Below are positions 17,929-26,926 of a stretch of DNA of 64,000 bases, in pieces. The notes under the pieces are model-generated. The model made no database searches and was not told where the DNA came from. It was given only the letters and a program-made list of their open reading frames with translations. Within the stretch, counting starts at the first letter, position 1. Each line of letters starts with the position of its first letter. The position numbers and the translations under genes were made by a program. The stretch comes from Viridibacillus soli (GTDB lineage Bacteria > Bacillota > Bacilli > Bacillales_A > Planococcaceae). The DNA lies in assembly GCF_016612995.1 (NCBI RefSeq), contig NZ_JAEOAH010000001.1:1-64000 (forward strand). Direction: 5' to 3'.

Positions 17929-19084
17929 CCGAATTTAATAGCAGAGTTGTAAAATCCTCTGATTCATTTAATACACCGTAAAATTTTGCTCGCATTATTA
18001 TTTGCTCCGCCCAAAAGCTATGCGGCTTCATCTCATTCATCTTATTTTCATACTGACTTTTCAAAACACCTTTTGAACCGTTATTATGCTCCATAATACT
18101 AACCGCATCGCAATACTCTTCATGCGTCACAGCATATAATCCATGCACAAAACGAATATGGGTTGGGTGAATAATTGTTTTACCTAAAATACCATTTTGC
18201 TTATCTAACAATACCTCTTTCACAAGCCCATCTATATATTCATCCAAAATTGCCTGACGTTGATCAATTGCACCCTTATTTAAGAACGGTGTTTGACGTA
18301 GCATTGGTTTAAGCACACGCTGATTGCTAAAGTATTCCCACACAGGCCCAGAAATCACATAAGCATCTGGCTGACGTCTAAAAACATTAATAATATCCGT
18401 CATGCAATCACGAATGATGGATATATCATAAATCGTAGAATCTGCGCGGCGCCTTATACCATAAATACCACAGAAGTCTGTTGCACCAATGCGAACATTT
18501 AAGACATGCTTACGGTATTCATTTAACAACTCTTTAATCGCAAACAAATTTTCTAGTCGTCGCTCTTTATAAATAACATCCGGCGTTTCTAATATTGGCA
18601 TACCATATATTTTCAACGTATATTGCTGCGCTGTTTCAGCTAGCATGGCAAAATATTTTGCACCAACTTCAACGCCAAATTTCGGGAATACATAACCTGT
18701 CAATACGACTTGCTTTTCGCCTATCTTCTGTATTAACCGTTGTAGTTGTTCGGGATTTCTGACACGAATAAACACTAGAGGCATATTCTCTAATATCGAG
18801 GAATCCAATAGATAATTGTCAAATATTTTTTCTATAGCGGTAATGACTAAATCCTCAGCGACTAGTAAATCATCGTCTCCAACAGCATCCTCTAAATCTA
18901 TTACAAGCGAGGTCAAATCAGGATATTTCCGATTTTGAATCACTTCATCTAATTTTGGTAAAGTACCAGGCATATATAACGTCGCACCTAAAGAATATGC
19001 CAGTTCCTTAGGATCATCCCATTTTGTAAAGTGCTCTGGTATTTTGTAGAAAATATCGTTTTGCATATACTCAAAATGTCTCAT
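17873..19084 (-). CDS. HpcH/HpaI-type TIM-barrel C-C bond lyase of the Ter module
   Basis: A 403-residue citrate-lyase-beta/HpcH-HpaI-like protein. Features include SLVIDLEDAVGDDDL (metal and substrate site), VFIRVRNPEQL, YGMPILETPDVI and GKTIIHPTHIRFVHGLYAVTHEEY near the C terminus. I chose ATG 19084 behind GGAGAGAAGAAG; the open frame reaches 19147 but crosses the terminator. It leads the module lyase-PRTase-StiP-HAD, a gene set known from Ter-associated biosynthetic clusters. The actual reaction is not known. Confidence 0.8.
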   Translation of the reverse strand: MRHFEYMQNDIFYKIPEHFTKWDDPKELAYSLGATLYMPGTLPKLDEVIQNRKYPDLTSLVIDLEDAVGDDDLLVAEDLVITAIEKIFDNYLLDSSILENMPLVFIRVRNPEQLQRLIQKIGEKQVVLTGYVFPKFGVEVGAKYFAMLAETAQQYTLKIYGMPILETPDVIYKERRLENLFAIKELLNEYRKHVLNVRIGATDFCGIYGIRRRADSTIYDISIIRDCMTDIINVFRRQPDAYVISGPVWEYFSNQRVLKPMLRQTPFLNKGAIDQRQAILDEYIDGLVKEVLLDKQNGILGKTIIHPTHIRFVHGLYAVTHEEYCDAVSIMEHNNGSKGVLKSQYENKMNEMKPHSFWAEQIIMRAKFYGVLNESEDFTTLLLNSDGEMDADRSVQTTITDFR

Positions 19085-19126
19085 CTTCTTCTCTCCAACG
19101 CTATAAATTGTTATTATTAATAGAAA

Positions 19127-19171
19127 AAGGCGTTCTAAGAGTCTCATATCGTACGACTAATAGAACGCCTT
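19127..19171 (-). terminator. Terminator or attenuator between terC and the C-C lyase gene
   Basis: AAGGCGTTCTA (19127-19137) pairs with TAGAACGCCTT (19161-19171), followed on the minus strand by TTTTTC. It ends the terD-terC transcript. No separate promoter is obvious before the lyase gene 43 bp away, so partial readthrough is possible. Confidence 0.8.
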
Positions 19172-19182
19172 CATTCCAAGTA

Positions 19183-19932
19183 TTACATATTATCAAGCTT
19201 TTTCTTGTTTCTGAAATGTACAACGAATGTACCTAAGAAAGCCAAAATTAAAATGAGGAAGAAAGTTGTATGCTGCATATGGAATCCAAATACACCTGCG
19301 AACATTTTAAGCGCAATAATAGCGATTAAGACGAAGGCTGTCGTTTCCATCTCCGGTACTTTCTCGATTAATGTAAGGAATATACCCGCAATCGTTCTCA
19401 TCATAATAATTCCTAGAATACCACCTAATAGTAGAACCCAAACTTGGTCTGAGATTGCAAAAGCAGCTAAAATGGAGTCAACTGAGAAAGCGATATCCAT
19501 TAATTCAACTGAAATAACAGTCGCCCAGAATAAACCAAAGACGCGTACAGTCCAACCACCTTTTTTGAACTCTTGGGCATCATCATCTCCGCCTTTATTT
19601 CTAAAGTGAGAGAATACAATCCACCCTAAATATGCAGCACCTAGAATTTTAACAAGAGAGAATTTTACAAGGTAGACACCTATTCCAATAAATATGAATC
19701 GGAAAAAGTAAGCGCCAAACATGCCGTAAAGTAGTGCTTTTTTTCTTTTTTCAGGAGGTAAGTGTTTTACTAAAACGGCTAATACAAGAGCGTTATCCGC
19801 CGACAAAAGTCCTTCCATCACAACAAGAGAGCCAATTAAGCCCCAAGAAACGGGATCAGTTAATACTTGTCCCCACATTTCCCAATTAAAAAATTGGGCG
19901 TATGTATCTAATATCCCATTTAATATTTCCAA
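19183..19932 (-). CDS. terC: TerC family integral membrane protein
   Basis: A 249-residue protein with seven or more membrane helices. Acidic intramembrane motifs typical of TerC are visible: EGLLSADNALVLAVLVKHLP and ISVELMDIAFSVDSILAAFAI. It starts at a TTG behind GGAGGAAG. TerC proteins are linked to tellurite resistance and to metal (Mn/Ca) handling during protein export. It follows three terD genes and ends at the terminator 19127-19171. Confidence 0.92.
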   Translation of the reverse strand: MEILNGILDTYAQFFNWEMWGQVLTDPVSWGLIGSLVVMEGLLSADNALVLAVLVKHLPPEKRKKALLYGMFGAYFFRFIFIGIGVYLVKFSLVKILGAAYLGWIVFSHFRNKGGDDDAQEFKKGGWTVRVFGLFWATVISVELMDIAFSVDSILAAFAISDQVWVLLLGGILGIIMMRTIAGIFLTLIEKVPEMETTAFVLIAIIALKMFAGVFGFHMQHTTFFLILILAFLGTFVVHFRNKKKLDNM

Positions 19933-19980
19933 TTTACTTCCTCCGTTATTACATATTAAGTTGTATGTCTACAAGCAGAT

Positions 19981-20556
19981 TTATTGTAGCCCGTAAGCAT
20001 TCACTAATGCCGCTAAACCGCCTTGGTAGCCTGAACCTACAGCTGCGAATTTCCATTCATTATTGTTGCGGTATAATTCACAGAAAACAACAGCTGTTTC
20101 AATGCTGAAATCCTCACCTAAGTCATAGCGTAACACTTCAGCTTGAGAATCTTCATTTAGTAGACGAACGTACGCATTTAATACTTGTCCAAAGTTTTGG
20201 CGACGTAGTTCTGCATCATGAATCGTGACAGTCACAACGATTTTATCGATTTGTGGAGATACTTTGCTTAAATCCACTAAAACTTTCTCATCATCTCCAT
20301 CACCTTCACCCGTACGATTATCACCTGTATGTGTAACGGATTGATCTGTACTTGTTAAGTTATTGTAGAAGATAAAATCTTGTTCGTTGCGGCATTTTCC
20401 AGACGCATCTAATAAGAACACAGATGCATCTAAATCATAATCTTGACCGCCATCAAACTGTTTAGTATCCCACCCTAAACCAATACCAATATTTTTTAAA
20501 CTTGGATCGTTTTTCGTTAAATCAATACGTTGACCTTTACTTAGTTGAATTGCCAT
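19981..20556 (-). CDS. terD: TerD family calcium-binding stress protein (third of the operon)
   Basis: A 191-residue cytoplasmic TerD-domain protein. It begins [14 protein letters not shown] and keeps the calcium ligands in DLDASVFLL and [13 protein letters not shown]. The C-terminal signature [25 protein letters not shown] is intact. It is the last terD before terC (48-bp gap). It is closest to the paralogue at 20591, so the pair looks like a tandem duplication. Confidence 0.92.
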   Translation of the reverse strand: MAIQLSKGQRIDLTKNDPSLKNIGIGLGWDTKQFDGGQDYDLDASVFLLDASGKCRNEQDFIFYNNLTSTDQSVTHTGDNRTGEGDGDDEKVLVDLSKVSPQIDKIVVTVTIHDAELRRQNFGQVLNAYVRLLNEDSQAEVLRYDLGEDFSIETAVVFCELYRNNNEWKFAAVGSGYQGGLAALVNAYGLQ

Positions 20557-20590
20557 AAGTTAGACACCCTCTCAAGTTAAATTTAATATC

Positions 20591-21175
20591 TTAATCTACG
20601 CTTAAGCCATAATCATTACAAAGTGCTGCTAAGCCGCCTTGGTAGCCAGCACCAATTGCATTGAATTTCCATTCTGCACCGTGACGATAAATTTCTCCAA
20701 CTACTACTGCTGTTTCAATACTGAAATCTTCTCCAAGATCGTAGCGTACGATTTCTTGATTAGTATCAGCATTCACTACGCGGATGAAGGCATTTGAAAC
20801 CATACCAAAGTTTTGACTACGTGCTTCAGCATCATGAATTGTCACTGTAAATGCTACACGTTCAATAGCTGCTGGAATTTGGTTTAATGACACTTTTGTT
20901 GTTTCATCATCGCCATCACCATCACCTGTTAAGTTATCACCAGAGTGTACAACAGCTCCAGCAGCACCTGTTGTATTGTTGTAGAAGACGAAATCTTCTG
21001 GGCCAGCAACTTTGCCGTTTCCAGCTAATAAGAATACTGAAGCATCTAGGTCAAAGTCTCCGCCACCATCATATTTGTTTGTATCCCAACCTAAACCAAC
21101 TACTAAGTTTGTTAAACCAGGGTTTGTTTTTGTTAAATCTACTTTTTGTCCTTTTTGCAATGAAACTGAAGCCAT
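20591..21175 (-). CDS. terD: TerD family calcium-binding stress protein (second of the operon)
   Basis: A 194-residue TerD-domain protein starting [15 protein letters not shown] behind a perfect AGGAGG. The calcium-site residues occur in [10 protein letters not shown] and [13 protein letters not shown], and the ending is [23 protein letters not shown]. It lies 34 bp before the next terD and 27 bp after the first. TerD proteins are thought to sense or buffer calcium at the membrane together with TerC; this is known for the family, not shown here. Confidence 0.92.
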   Translation of the reverse strand: MASVSLQKGQKVDLTKTNPGLTNLVVGLGWDTNKYDGGGDFDLDASVFLLAGNGKVAGPEDFVFYNNTTGAAGAVVHSGDNLTGDGDGDDETTKVSLNQIPAAIERVAFTVTIHDAEARSQNFGMVSNAFIRVVNADTNQEIVRYDLGEDFSIETAVVVGEIYRHGAEWKFNAIGAGYQGGLAALCNDYGLSVD

Positions 21176-21202
21176 TCTAAATTCCTCCTAAAGTTTTATT
21201 TA

Positions 21203-21817
21203 TTATTTTTGAAATCTCTTACACACATCGCCTAATTTCGCATCTGTTGTACCATCACCAATAGCGCCGAATTTCCATTCATCGTTATGACGATAAATTT
21301 CCCCAGTAACTAGTGTTGTTAAATCAGAATAATTATCTGATAAATTGTAACGAATGAGCTCATTTCCTGTCGAAGGTTCATATACGCGAATATACGCATT
21401 TTGAATCAATCCGAAGTGCTGCTTGCGCTTCACACTGTTGTAAATATTCACAACAAAGACAAGCTTATCGTAGGCTGCTGGGACAGCTTTTAAATCGACT
21501 GTCACACTCTCGTCATCGCCATCACCATCACCTGTTAAGTTGTCGCCAGAATGCTGAACCGAGCCACATTTACTTTTTAATTTACCGAAATAAACTACAT
21601 CTTTTCCGTCTTGTAAATGACCATCCTTCAACATTAAAACTGAAGCATCACAGTCAATATTACTATTACTGCTGCCGCCACCGAATAAACCGCCTAAAAG
21701 ACCGCCACCGCCACTTTTACCAACGGGATCCCATCCTAAACCTACCACTATACGATTTAAATCCGCTTTACCTTTTGTTAAATCAACTCGTTGACCTTTT
21801 TGCAAATTAATTCCCAC
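21203..21817 (-). CDS. terD: TerD family protein with glycine-rich insert (first of the operon)
   Basis: A 204-residue protein using a GTG start (TAGGGAG 9 bases upstream gives the usual MGINLQKGQ beginning; a TTG two codons earlier is too close to the site). The calcium motifs are CDASVLML and [13 protein letters not shown]. Unlike its two neighbours it carries a glycine/serine-rich insert (GGGGLLGGLFGGGSSNSN, about residues 27-45) before the first calcium motif, and it has DCDAS instead of DLDAS. It is the first gene of the terD-terD-terD-terC operon. Confidence 0.9.
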   Translation of the reverse strand: MGINLQKGQRVDLTKGKADLNRIVVGLGWDPVGKSGGGGLLGGLFGGGSSNSNIDCDASVLMLKDGHLQDGKDVVYFGKLKSKCGSVQHSGDNLTGDGDGDDESVTVDLKAVPAAYDKLVFVVNIYNSVKRKQHFGLIQNAYIRVYEPSTGNELIRYNLSDNYSDLTTLVTGEIYRHNDEWKFGAIGDGTTDAKLGDVCKRFQK

Positions 21818-22240
21818 AGTCAAGCACTCCCTATACCTATAAATTCTACCTTATTTCGATGATAACTTGAAAATTAATTTTATACAATTATTTCTATAAA
21901 CTAAGAAATAACTAATCCGATAATTTTGTTATCATTTTGATGTTTTCTACCAACAAAAAGATTGATAGACTACAAATTCACTACTTTTTTTCACAGAAAA
22001 TATACATTTCCATAAATTTCTATCATAAAGGAATCAATAACTAGGTATATAATTCTTTTCCGATAAATTAAACTCTGTATAAACTGTAATTTTCTTGATG
22101 GTTTTTGGTAATATAATTCCTATCTTATTATGTAAGACTTAAAACCACTTGTTTTCTAGTTAATTATACTACCTATTACTATTTACGATTAAGAATTTAA
22201 AAAGTTTCTTTTTTAAAAAATTTTATTTTATCTAATAGAA
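21818..22240. other. AT-rich intergenic region upstream of the ter operon
   Basis: About 420 bp with no supportable gene on either strand. It must contain the ter promoter. A weak TTCAAG-N17-TAGAAT candidate lies just upstream of the first terD, and a perfect dyad TTATTTCT-N8-AGAAATAA is at 21888-21911. No convincing sigma-B or sigma-W consensus was seen. Confidence 0.5.
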
Positions 22241-22279
22241 AAGACGTTTTCATTAGTCTATTATGACTATGAAACGCCT
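22241..22279 (-). terminator. Terminator of the transglutaminase-like gene
   Basis: An imperfect inverted repeat (AGACGTTTTCATTAGTC with GACTATGAAACGCCT) is followed on the minus strand by TTTTCT, 20 bp beyond the stop codon. Confidence 0.65.
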
Positions 22280-22298
22280 CTGTTATTTCCCAGGAAAT

Positions 22299-23510
22299 TC
22301 ATGAAGGGCTAAAGTATTTCATAAAAAAGAACCTATGCCAAAAACCTTCATTTGATGAAACCGCTACGACTTCTACTAAATTCAATATCTGTTCTTCATC
22401 ATCAACCAAATAGTAGAGCTTATTATCTTTCACTTTCAAATCACTTGAATACTGTTTATTTAACTGCTCTTGCTGTGTGCCATTTGTATGAATACGTGTT
22501 AAATAGCCATATTGATCATCATTATTGAAGTATAACCAGTCTCCTGCTTTTACCAAATATTTTGCTGTAGTGTCCGCTAGTTTCACTTCTGTGTTGTTTT
22601 TAATATTACGTTTATAGATGGCTGAGTGATCTGTCTTATTAGTATAATAAAACAGTTTTTCATCTTGTTCAAAGTCTTGGGCATTTCTTATAAAATCATA
22701 CGTTTTTGCAGTCGCTTTTTTGTAGTCCTTTTTCATCCAATAGTGATCTTCGGCTAGCGCTGAATCCGAAAGTAAGAAGTATTTGTAGCTTACAACACCT
22801 GCTCGGTCTGGTGTCGGGTCATTAAAAGTAGAATCGACATGATACCACTTGCCTTCAACCTTCACTAGATTCCATGAATGAGCGACTTGATCAACATTAC
22901 CTACAACATACTGAACATCAATTCCTGCCGCTTTATACAATTTATATGCGGCTAACGTGTATCCTTGGCAAACCCCTTTACCTTCCTTAAAAACAGCAAA
23001 TGCAGAATGTGCACTTGCTTTTGTGTCTGCTCCGTACTTTGTATTTAACACGATATAATCATTAATCGCTTTTACTTTTTCATAATCACTCATCTTGTTA
23101 GATATTTCTTTTTTTATTATCTTCTTTACCTCTGCATTCACATATTGCTCTTGCTTATTAGTTGTGTGATATGAAAACGTGTATGTTAATGTGGCTGAAC
23201 TTGACGTATATCTAAAATGACTTTTGCTTTCTCTAAAACTACCTGCAAGATAATCATCTTCTGCTAATACTTGCTCCACTATCCCATTTATTTGCTTCAA
23301 TTTAGGATCTATATTTCCTTTATAAGTAACCGTTAACTCCCTGTCATAGTTATGCATGGCCTTAGATAAGATTGTTTTTAGGCCTTTTACAGAGGAAACG
23401 TTAACTGGTTTTGAAGCCGCTGACACATCCATTCCCTCATGACTAGCACTAGTTAAAATAAACATCAAAGCCAAACTGAAAATCGATAAGTACCAACTTG
23501 CTTTTCTCAT
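22299..23510 (-). CDS. Secreted transglutaminase-like protein with C-terminal DUF5050-like region
   Basis: A 403-residue exported protein. An N-terminal signal peptide (MRKASWYLSIFSLALMFILT) is followed by a transglutaminase-core domain with catalytic Cys in GKGVCQGYT, His in VAHSWNLV and Asp in YHVDSTFND. The C-terminal 120 residues hold repeated short strands (LFYYTNK, WLYFNNDD, KLYYLVDDE) like DUF5050 beta-propeller repeats. I placed the start at the ATG of 23510 because it opens the signal peptide; GAGG is 13 bases upstream, a longer spacing than usual. It may modify or cleave wall-linked substrates; none is known. Confidence 0.75.
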   Translation of the reverse strand: MRKASWYLSIFSLALMFILTSASHEGMDVSAASKPVNVSSVKGLKTILSKAMHNYDRELTVTYKGNIDPKLKQINGIVEQVLAEDDYLAGSFRESKSHFRYTSSSATLTYTFSYHTTNKQEQYVNAEVKKIIKKEISNKMSDYEKVKAINDYIVLNTKYGADTKASAHSAFAVFKEGKGVCQGYTLAAYKLYKAAGIDVQYVVGNVDQVAHSWNLVKVEGKWYHVDSTFNDPTPDRAGVVSYKYFLLSDSALAEDHYWMKKDYKKATAKTYDFIRNAQDFEQDEKLFYYTNKTDHSAIYKRNIKNNTEVKLADTTAKYLVKAGDWLYFNNDDQYGYLTRIHTNGTQQEQLNKQYSSDLKVKDNKLYYLVDDEEQILNLVEVVAVSSNEGFWHRFFFMKYFSPS

Positions 23511-23663
23511 TGCATCATCACATCCTCTACTTAATAAGTCTACAGACAATGTTAATCTTCTTCAATTCTTTTATTGAATAAATAAAAAGAAGGACCATAA
23601 AGAAAGTCCTTTCTTCCTATTATACTTTTTCGATGTCGAAATATTCCGGAACAAGCACACTGT

Positions 23664-23760
23664 TTAACCTATTTTTTCACGCATATTGTCTACGATGATG
23701 GGGACAACTTCTTTAGAGTGACGAGATTCACCATACCTCCATATATATTTAGTTGCGTTT
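23664..23760 (-). pseudogene. Possible protein remnant
   Basis: A minus-strand frame reading YIWRYGESRHSKEVVPII then VDNMREKIG and a stop looks protein-like. It has no start or ribosome site and breaks down upstream in a poly-T tract. I do not recognise the family, and chance cannot be excluded. The rest of the 23511-23897 gap is AT-rich and otherwise empty. Confidence 0.2.
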
Positions 23761-23897
23761 TTTTTCGATGTTGTCAGTAAACTTCAAATTCGTGAACAAA
23801 AACAAAATTCATCCTCCTTCATCCATTTTAGTACAAGCAAGTCTTCATACTATTTGATATGATAGTATTAGAATGACGAATGTACTGAGGTGGTCTT

Positions 23898-24680
23898 GTG
23901 CAAGACATTATAAAAAAAATGCAGTCGCTTGGCTTTAACCAATATGAAGCCAAAGCATATTTGGCATTAGTGCGAATTGGCTCTGCAAGTGCTTATCAAG
24001 TAAGTAAGGACTCTGGCATCCCACGTGCTCGTATTTATGAAATTTTAAATGGACTTGAGCAACAAGGAATCGTTCTAAAAGAGGAAATCAATGATGCTGC
24101 GCAATATTCTCCGCTACCTGTCGATGTCTTTTTAGAATCGATGCAGGTAAACTGGCGCACTAATTTCGAGTCTATTAGTGAGTCGTTAAAAGATCTTGAG
24201 AAAACTGAACTGACACCTGATAATCGTGTAGCTACATTAAAAGGTGCTGAGCATATTCTCTCTTACTGTCGCACTTTACTGAAAAAAGCAGAGAAAAAAA
24301 TAGTCATTTCCATTTGGGGAGACATGTATGAGGAGCTTCTATCCGATTTACAAAAAGCGACTAAATTATGTGCACTAAAAGGGATTGTCTTTGAAGTTGA
24401 ACAGCCATTAGCTGGTTTAGATTATCACCGCACGACTTCTTATACTAAGAATATTGGTCACCAAAAGTGGTTTATCTTATCTATTGATGGAAAAGAAATG
24501 ATTTACGGTCCCTCTATTACGGAAAGAGAAACTGCTTTTTATACCGATGATCCAGTTCATATTTACTTATTAGAAAACTATATTTGGCATGATATTCTAG
24601 TCAATCGTTTAGTCAAAAATCAAGATGCGATAGTAGAGAAATGGATTGCAACTGAAAGAGAACAATTTTTCTCATTATAA
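23898..24680 (+). CDS. TrmB family transcriptional regulator
   Basis: A 260-residue regulator with a GTG start behind GAGGTGG. The N-terminal winged helix-turn-helix (GFNQYEAKAYLAL ... YQVSKDSGIPRARIYEILNGLEQQGIV) is the TrmB hallmark, and residues about 110-240 form a PLD-like sugar-sensing domain as in archaeal-type TrmB proteins. It is monocistronic and converges on the TauE/SafE gene. The effector and target are unknown. Confidence 0.85.
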   Translation: MQDIIKKMQSLGFNQYEAKAYLALVRIGSASAYQVSKDSGIPRARIYEILNGLEQQGIVLKEEINDAAQYSPLPVDVFLESMQVNWRTNFESISESLKDLEKTELTPDNRVATLKGAEHILSYCRTLLKKAEKKIVISIWGDMYEELLSDLQKATKLCALKGIVFEVEQPLAGLDYHRTTSYTKNIGHQKWFILSIDGKEMIYGPSITERETAFYTDDPVHIYLLENYIWHDILVNRLVKNQDAIVEKWIATEREQFFSL

Positions 24681-24682
24681 TT

Positions 24683-24724
24683 AAAAAAGACCTTCGCATT
24701 TTAATTTTGCGAAGGTCTTTTTTT
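24683..24724. terminator. Bidirectional terminator between the trmB-like gene and the TauE/SafE gene
   Basis: A 16-bp inverted repeat has A-runs on the left and T-runs on the right, overlapping the first bases of the TauE/SafE stop codon. Confidence 0.9.
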
Positions 24725-25493
24725 ACAAAATATTCAAGTAATCAAGTACGTTTTTAACGATTAATATCACCGTCACAAAAATAAATAACACGCGCACATA
24801 ACGTGCACCTTTTTTAATCGCAAATTTTGAACCAACAAGAGCTCCAACAATCATCGCAAGCCCCATTGGAATCCCATATGAAAAATTAACAGCGCCGAGA
24901 AACAAGAACATAATAAGCGCCGCAATATTACTAGCAAAATTCAAAAACTTCGCACTACCAGCTGCTTGTAAAAAATCGAAGCCGATCATTAAGAATGCGA
25001 AGATGAAAAAAGAACCTGTTCCTGGCCCTAAAAAGCCATCATAAAAACCGATAATGATCATAACAGCTGTAAATAATAGCGCCTTTTTCTTAGCTAGCTT
25101 CACATAAGTCGATTTTTGACCCCAGTTTTTTTTGAAGATTGTATAAATTGCTACAGCGATTAACAGTATAAGCACGAGTGGCTTCAGTACTTCTGGAGAT
25201 ATAAAGTGTACAAACCAAGCACCTAACATCGAACCAAAGAAAACGAGTGGGAAAAATTTTCCGACTACTTTAAAATCTATTTTTCCTGAACGAAAAAAAG
25301 AAATCGTACTTGCCAGTGACCCCATTGATCCCGCCAGCTTATTCGTCGCAATCGCTGTACCTGGTGTAAGCCCTGTAAACATTAAAGCCGGAATTGAGAT
25401 CAAACCGCCCCCACCAACAACAGAATCAATAAATGCTGCTAAAAAGCCAAATGCAATTAATAATAAAAGCGTATATAAATCCAATTCCATCAT
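24723..25493 (-). CDS. TauE/SafE (DUF81) family permease
   Basis: A 256-residue membrane protein with seven or eight helices. The duplicated family motif is visible as FIDSVVGGGGLISIPALM (N-terminal half) and FYDGFLGPGTGSFFIFAFL (C-terminal half). Members export or import sulfonates, sulfite or other organic anions; the substrate here is unknown. I chose ATG 25493 behind AGGGAG; the open frame extends to 25616 but without a better site. Confidence 0.85.
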   Translation of the reverse strand: MMELDLYTLLLLIAFGFLAAFIDSVVGGGGLISIPALMFTGLTPGTAIATNKLAGSMGSLASTISFFRSGKIDFKVVGKFFPLVFFGSMLGAWFVHFISPEVLKPLVLILLIAVAIYTIFKKNWGQKSTYVKLAKKKALLFTAVMIIIGFYDGFLGPGTGSFFIFAFLMIGFDFLQAAGSAKFLNFASNIAALIMFLFLGAVNFSYGIPMGLAMIVGALVGSKFAIKKGARYVRVLFIFVTVILIVKNVLDYLNIL

Positions 25494-25777
25494 GTAAACC
25501 ATCTCCCTAACTCTCACAATATAATGCGTTACTACTTTAATAGTAACTATATTCCTCCCCGTTGTAAATAGAGAAAATGAGAAAATGATTGAAACTGCAC
25601 TGGAAATCCCTACCAATAATTAGATATAGAAGGAAATGATTTTTTGCTCAATATCATTTTCACTATCGGTTGAATTACTATTTTGAAAACCTAATTTGTT
25701 AAAGGTGCATGGCAAATTGGCGCAGGAGATCGACAATATGTTTCTTTATCATTGGGTTAATTTGGTATTTTCGCATT

Positions 25778-25817
25778 AAATAAGGTAGTAAAAGCTACTG
25801 CTTTTACTACCTTATTT
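25778..25817 (-). terminator. Terminator of the tetR-like gene
   Basis: A perfect 17-bp inverted repeat (25778-25794 with 25801-25817) sits directly beyond the regulator stop. The T-run on the minus strand is short. Confidence 0.75.
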
Positions 25818-25819
25818 GT

Positions 25820-26722
25820 CTATTCAATCACGTTGTAATCCATTTTAGTCAAAATCTTATAGTATTTTTCAAAATAGGGAGTTGAATTAATTTCAGCACA
25901 TCTTTTTAAACTGGATAATGCACTTTCGATTAGAAATGCACGCGGCTCTTCTTTATTCATCAATTCTTCTTGGATAAAATACAAAAGTTTTAAGTACGTA
26001 TCTCGTCTTGACTCGTCTTTAGCAAATACTTTTTCAATTTCTTTCCTTAACCCTAGTGTTGTAAAGGATAGTTCATTGTCAAAAGAATCCTCATTATCTC
26101 CTTCTGGAAATAATTTATTTACATGATCCGGTGTGAATAAACGAATACCTTCTCTACTTATATCTTCTAATATATTCATAACACGATCCATACCATATTT
26201 AGCAATTTGCTTATCTGAAATTTTCTCACGTAACATCTTACTTGTTTGAAGGAAGTTTTGCATTATTCCCATAAAGATAATGGCACAGTCAAATGAATAT
26301 GCTTGCTTATCCTCTGGAAGGATATTGAGGAATCGCCCATGTACCCACTTTAAAAACATAAATTTAAAATCCTTAATAAACTTAATTAAATCTGGATCAT
26401 GCGAAACAATGACATCATCTAAAAGCTGTTGTAATTTATTATGTCGATTGACCCCCATCGTTAGAACTACTTGCTCTATAAAAACGTTCACATCTGAGAT
26501 ATCTTCACCAATCACAATCTTGTCCATTTTCTCTTTTGTTTCATCTAACATTAATTTAAATACAGCTTTAAATAGATCTGCTTTCGAAGGGAAATAATTG
26601 TAAAATGATCCTTTAGAAATACCACTGTGATCTAAGATTTCTTGTATCGACGTAGCATGATAGCCCTTTTCTATAAATAATTCATGTGTTTTTTCTATAA
26701 CATGCTTTTTTCGTTTATTCAT
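25820..26722 (-). CDS. TetR family repressor, probable regulator of the divergent efflux pump
   Basis: A 300-residue protein, longer than the usual 190-220 of TetR regulators. The N-terminal helix-turn-helix (LFIEKGYHATSIQEILDHSGISKGSFYNYFPSKADLF) is canonical. The long C-terminal region has two helical parts, the second (about 210-300) having no counterpart in short TetR proteins. It is divergent from the DHA2 pump gene, with two related dyads in the 204-bp shared region, so autoregulation and pump control are likely. Confidence 0.85.
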   Translation of the reverse strand: MNKRKKHVIEKTHELFIEKGYHATSIQEILDHSGISKGSFYNYFPSKADLFKAVFKLMLDETKEKMDKIVIGEDISDVNVFIEQVVLTMGVNRHNKLQQLLDDVIVSHDPDLIKFIKDFKFMFLKWVHGRFLNILPEDKQAYSFDCAIIFMGIMQNFLQTSKMLREKISDKQIAKYGMDRVMNILEDISREGIRLFTPDHVNKLFPEGDNEDSFDNELSFTTLGLRKEIEKVFAKDESRRDTYLKLLYFIQEELMNKEEPRAFLIESALSSLKRCAEINSTPYFEKYYKILTKMDYNVIE

Positions 26723-26776
26723 ATATAAACTCCTTTAAAATTAACCTGTTATTTTTCATAATTCAATCATACCACA

Positions 26777-26812
26777 ATGAACCATCGGATTTTTTTTGGA
26801 CTGATAGTTCAT
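26777..26812. promoter_or_regulatory. Operator-like inverted repeat 1 (TetR/efflux intergenic)
   Basis: ATGAACCATCGG (26777-26788) and CTGATAGTTCAT (26801-26812) form an imperfect dyad with two mismatches. It lies on the regulator side of the shared promoter region and shares the ACTATC-type half-site with repeat 2. Confidence 0.5.
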
Positions 26813-26860
26813 TTTTTGCTTGATTAATAAAATCAGTGGATGTATTATAAGTATCTACAA

Positions 26861-26893
26861 ACTGTTAGTCTACTTTTGGACTATCGGTATAAT
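26861..26893 (+). promoter_or_regulatory. Efflux pump promoter with operator-like inverted repeat 2
   Basis: ACTGTTAGTC (26861-26870) and GACTATCGGT (26879-26888) form a dyad that fills the spacer of a candidate promoter, TTAGTC-N17-TATAAT (26865-26893). Repressor binding there would block RNA polymerase. Confidence 0.5.
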
Positions 26894-26926
26894 TTGTATT
26901 AATTCATAAAAGGAGATGTATTCTAC

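Noticed and set aside
20887-21180. Plus-strand histidine-rich frame opposite terD
   Set aside because: It is the antisense of the conserved GDGDDE calcium region of TerD, which gives poly-His when read backwards.
23591-23612. Weak inverted repeat AAGGAC/GTCCTT considered as a terminator
   Set aside because: Only a 6-bp stem with no gene ending nearby on either strand.
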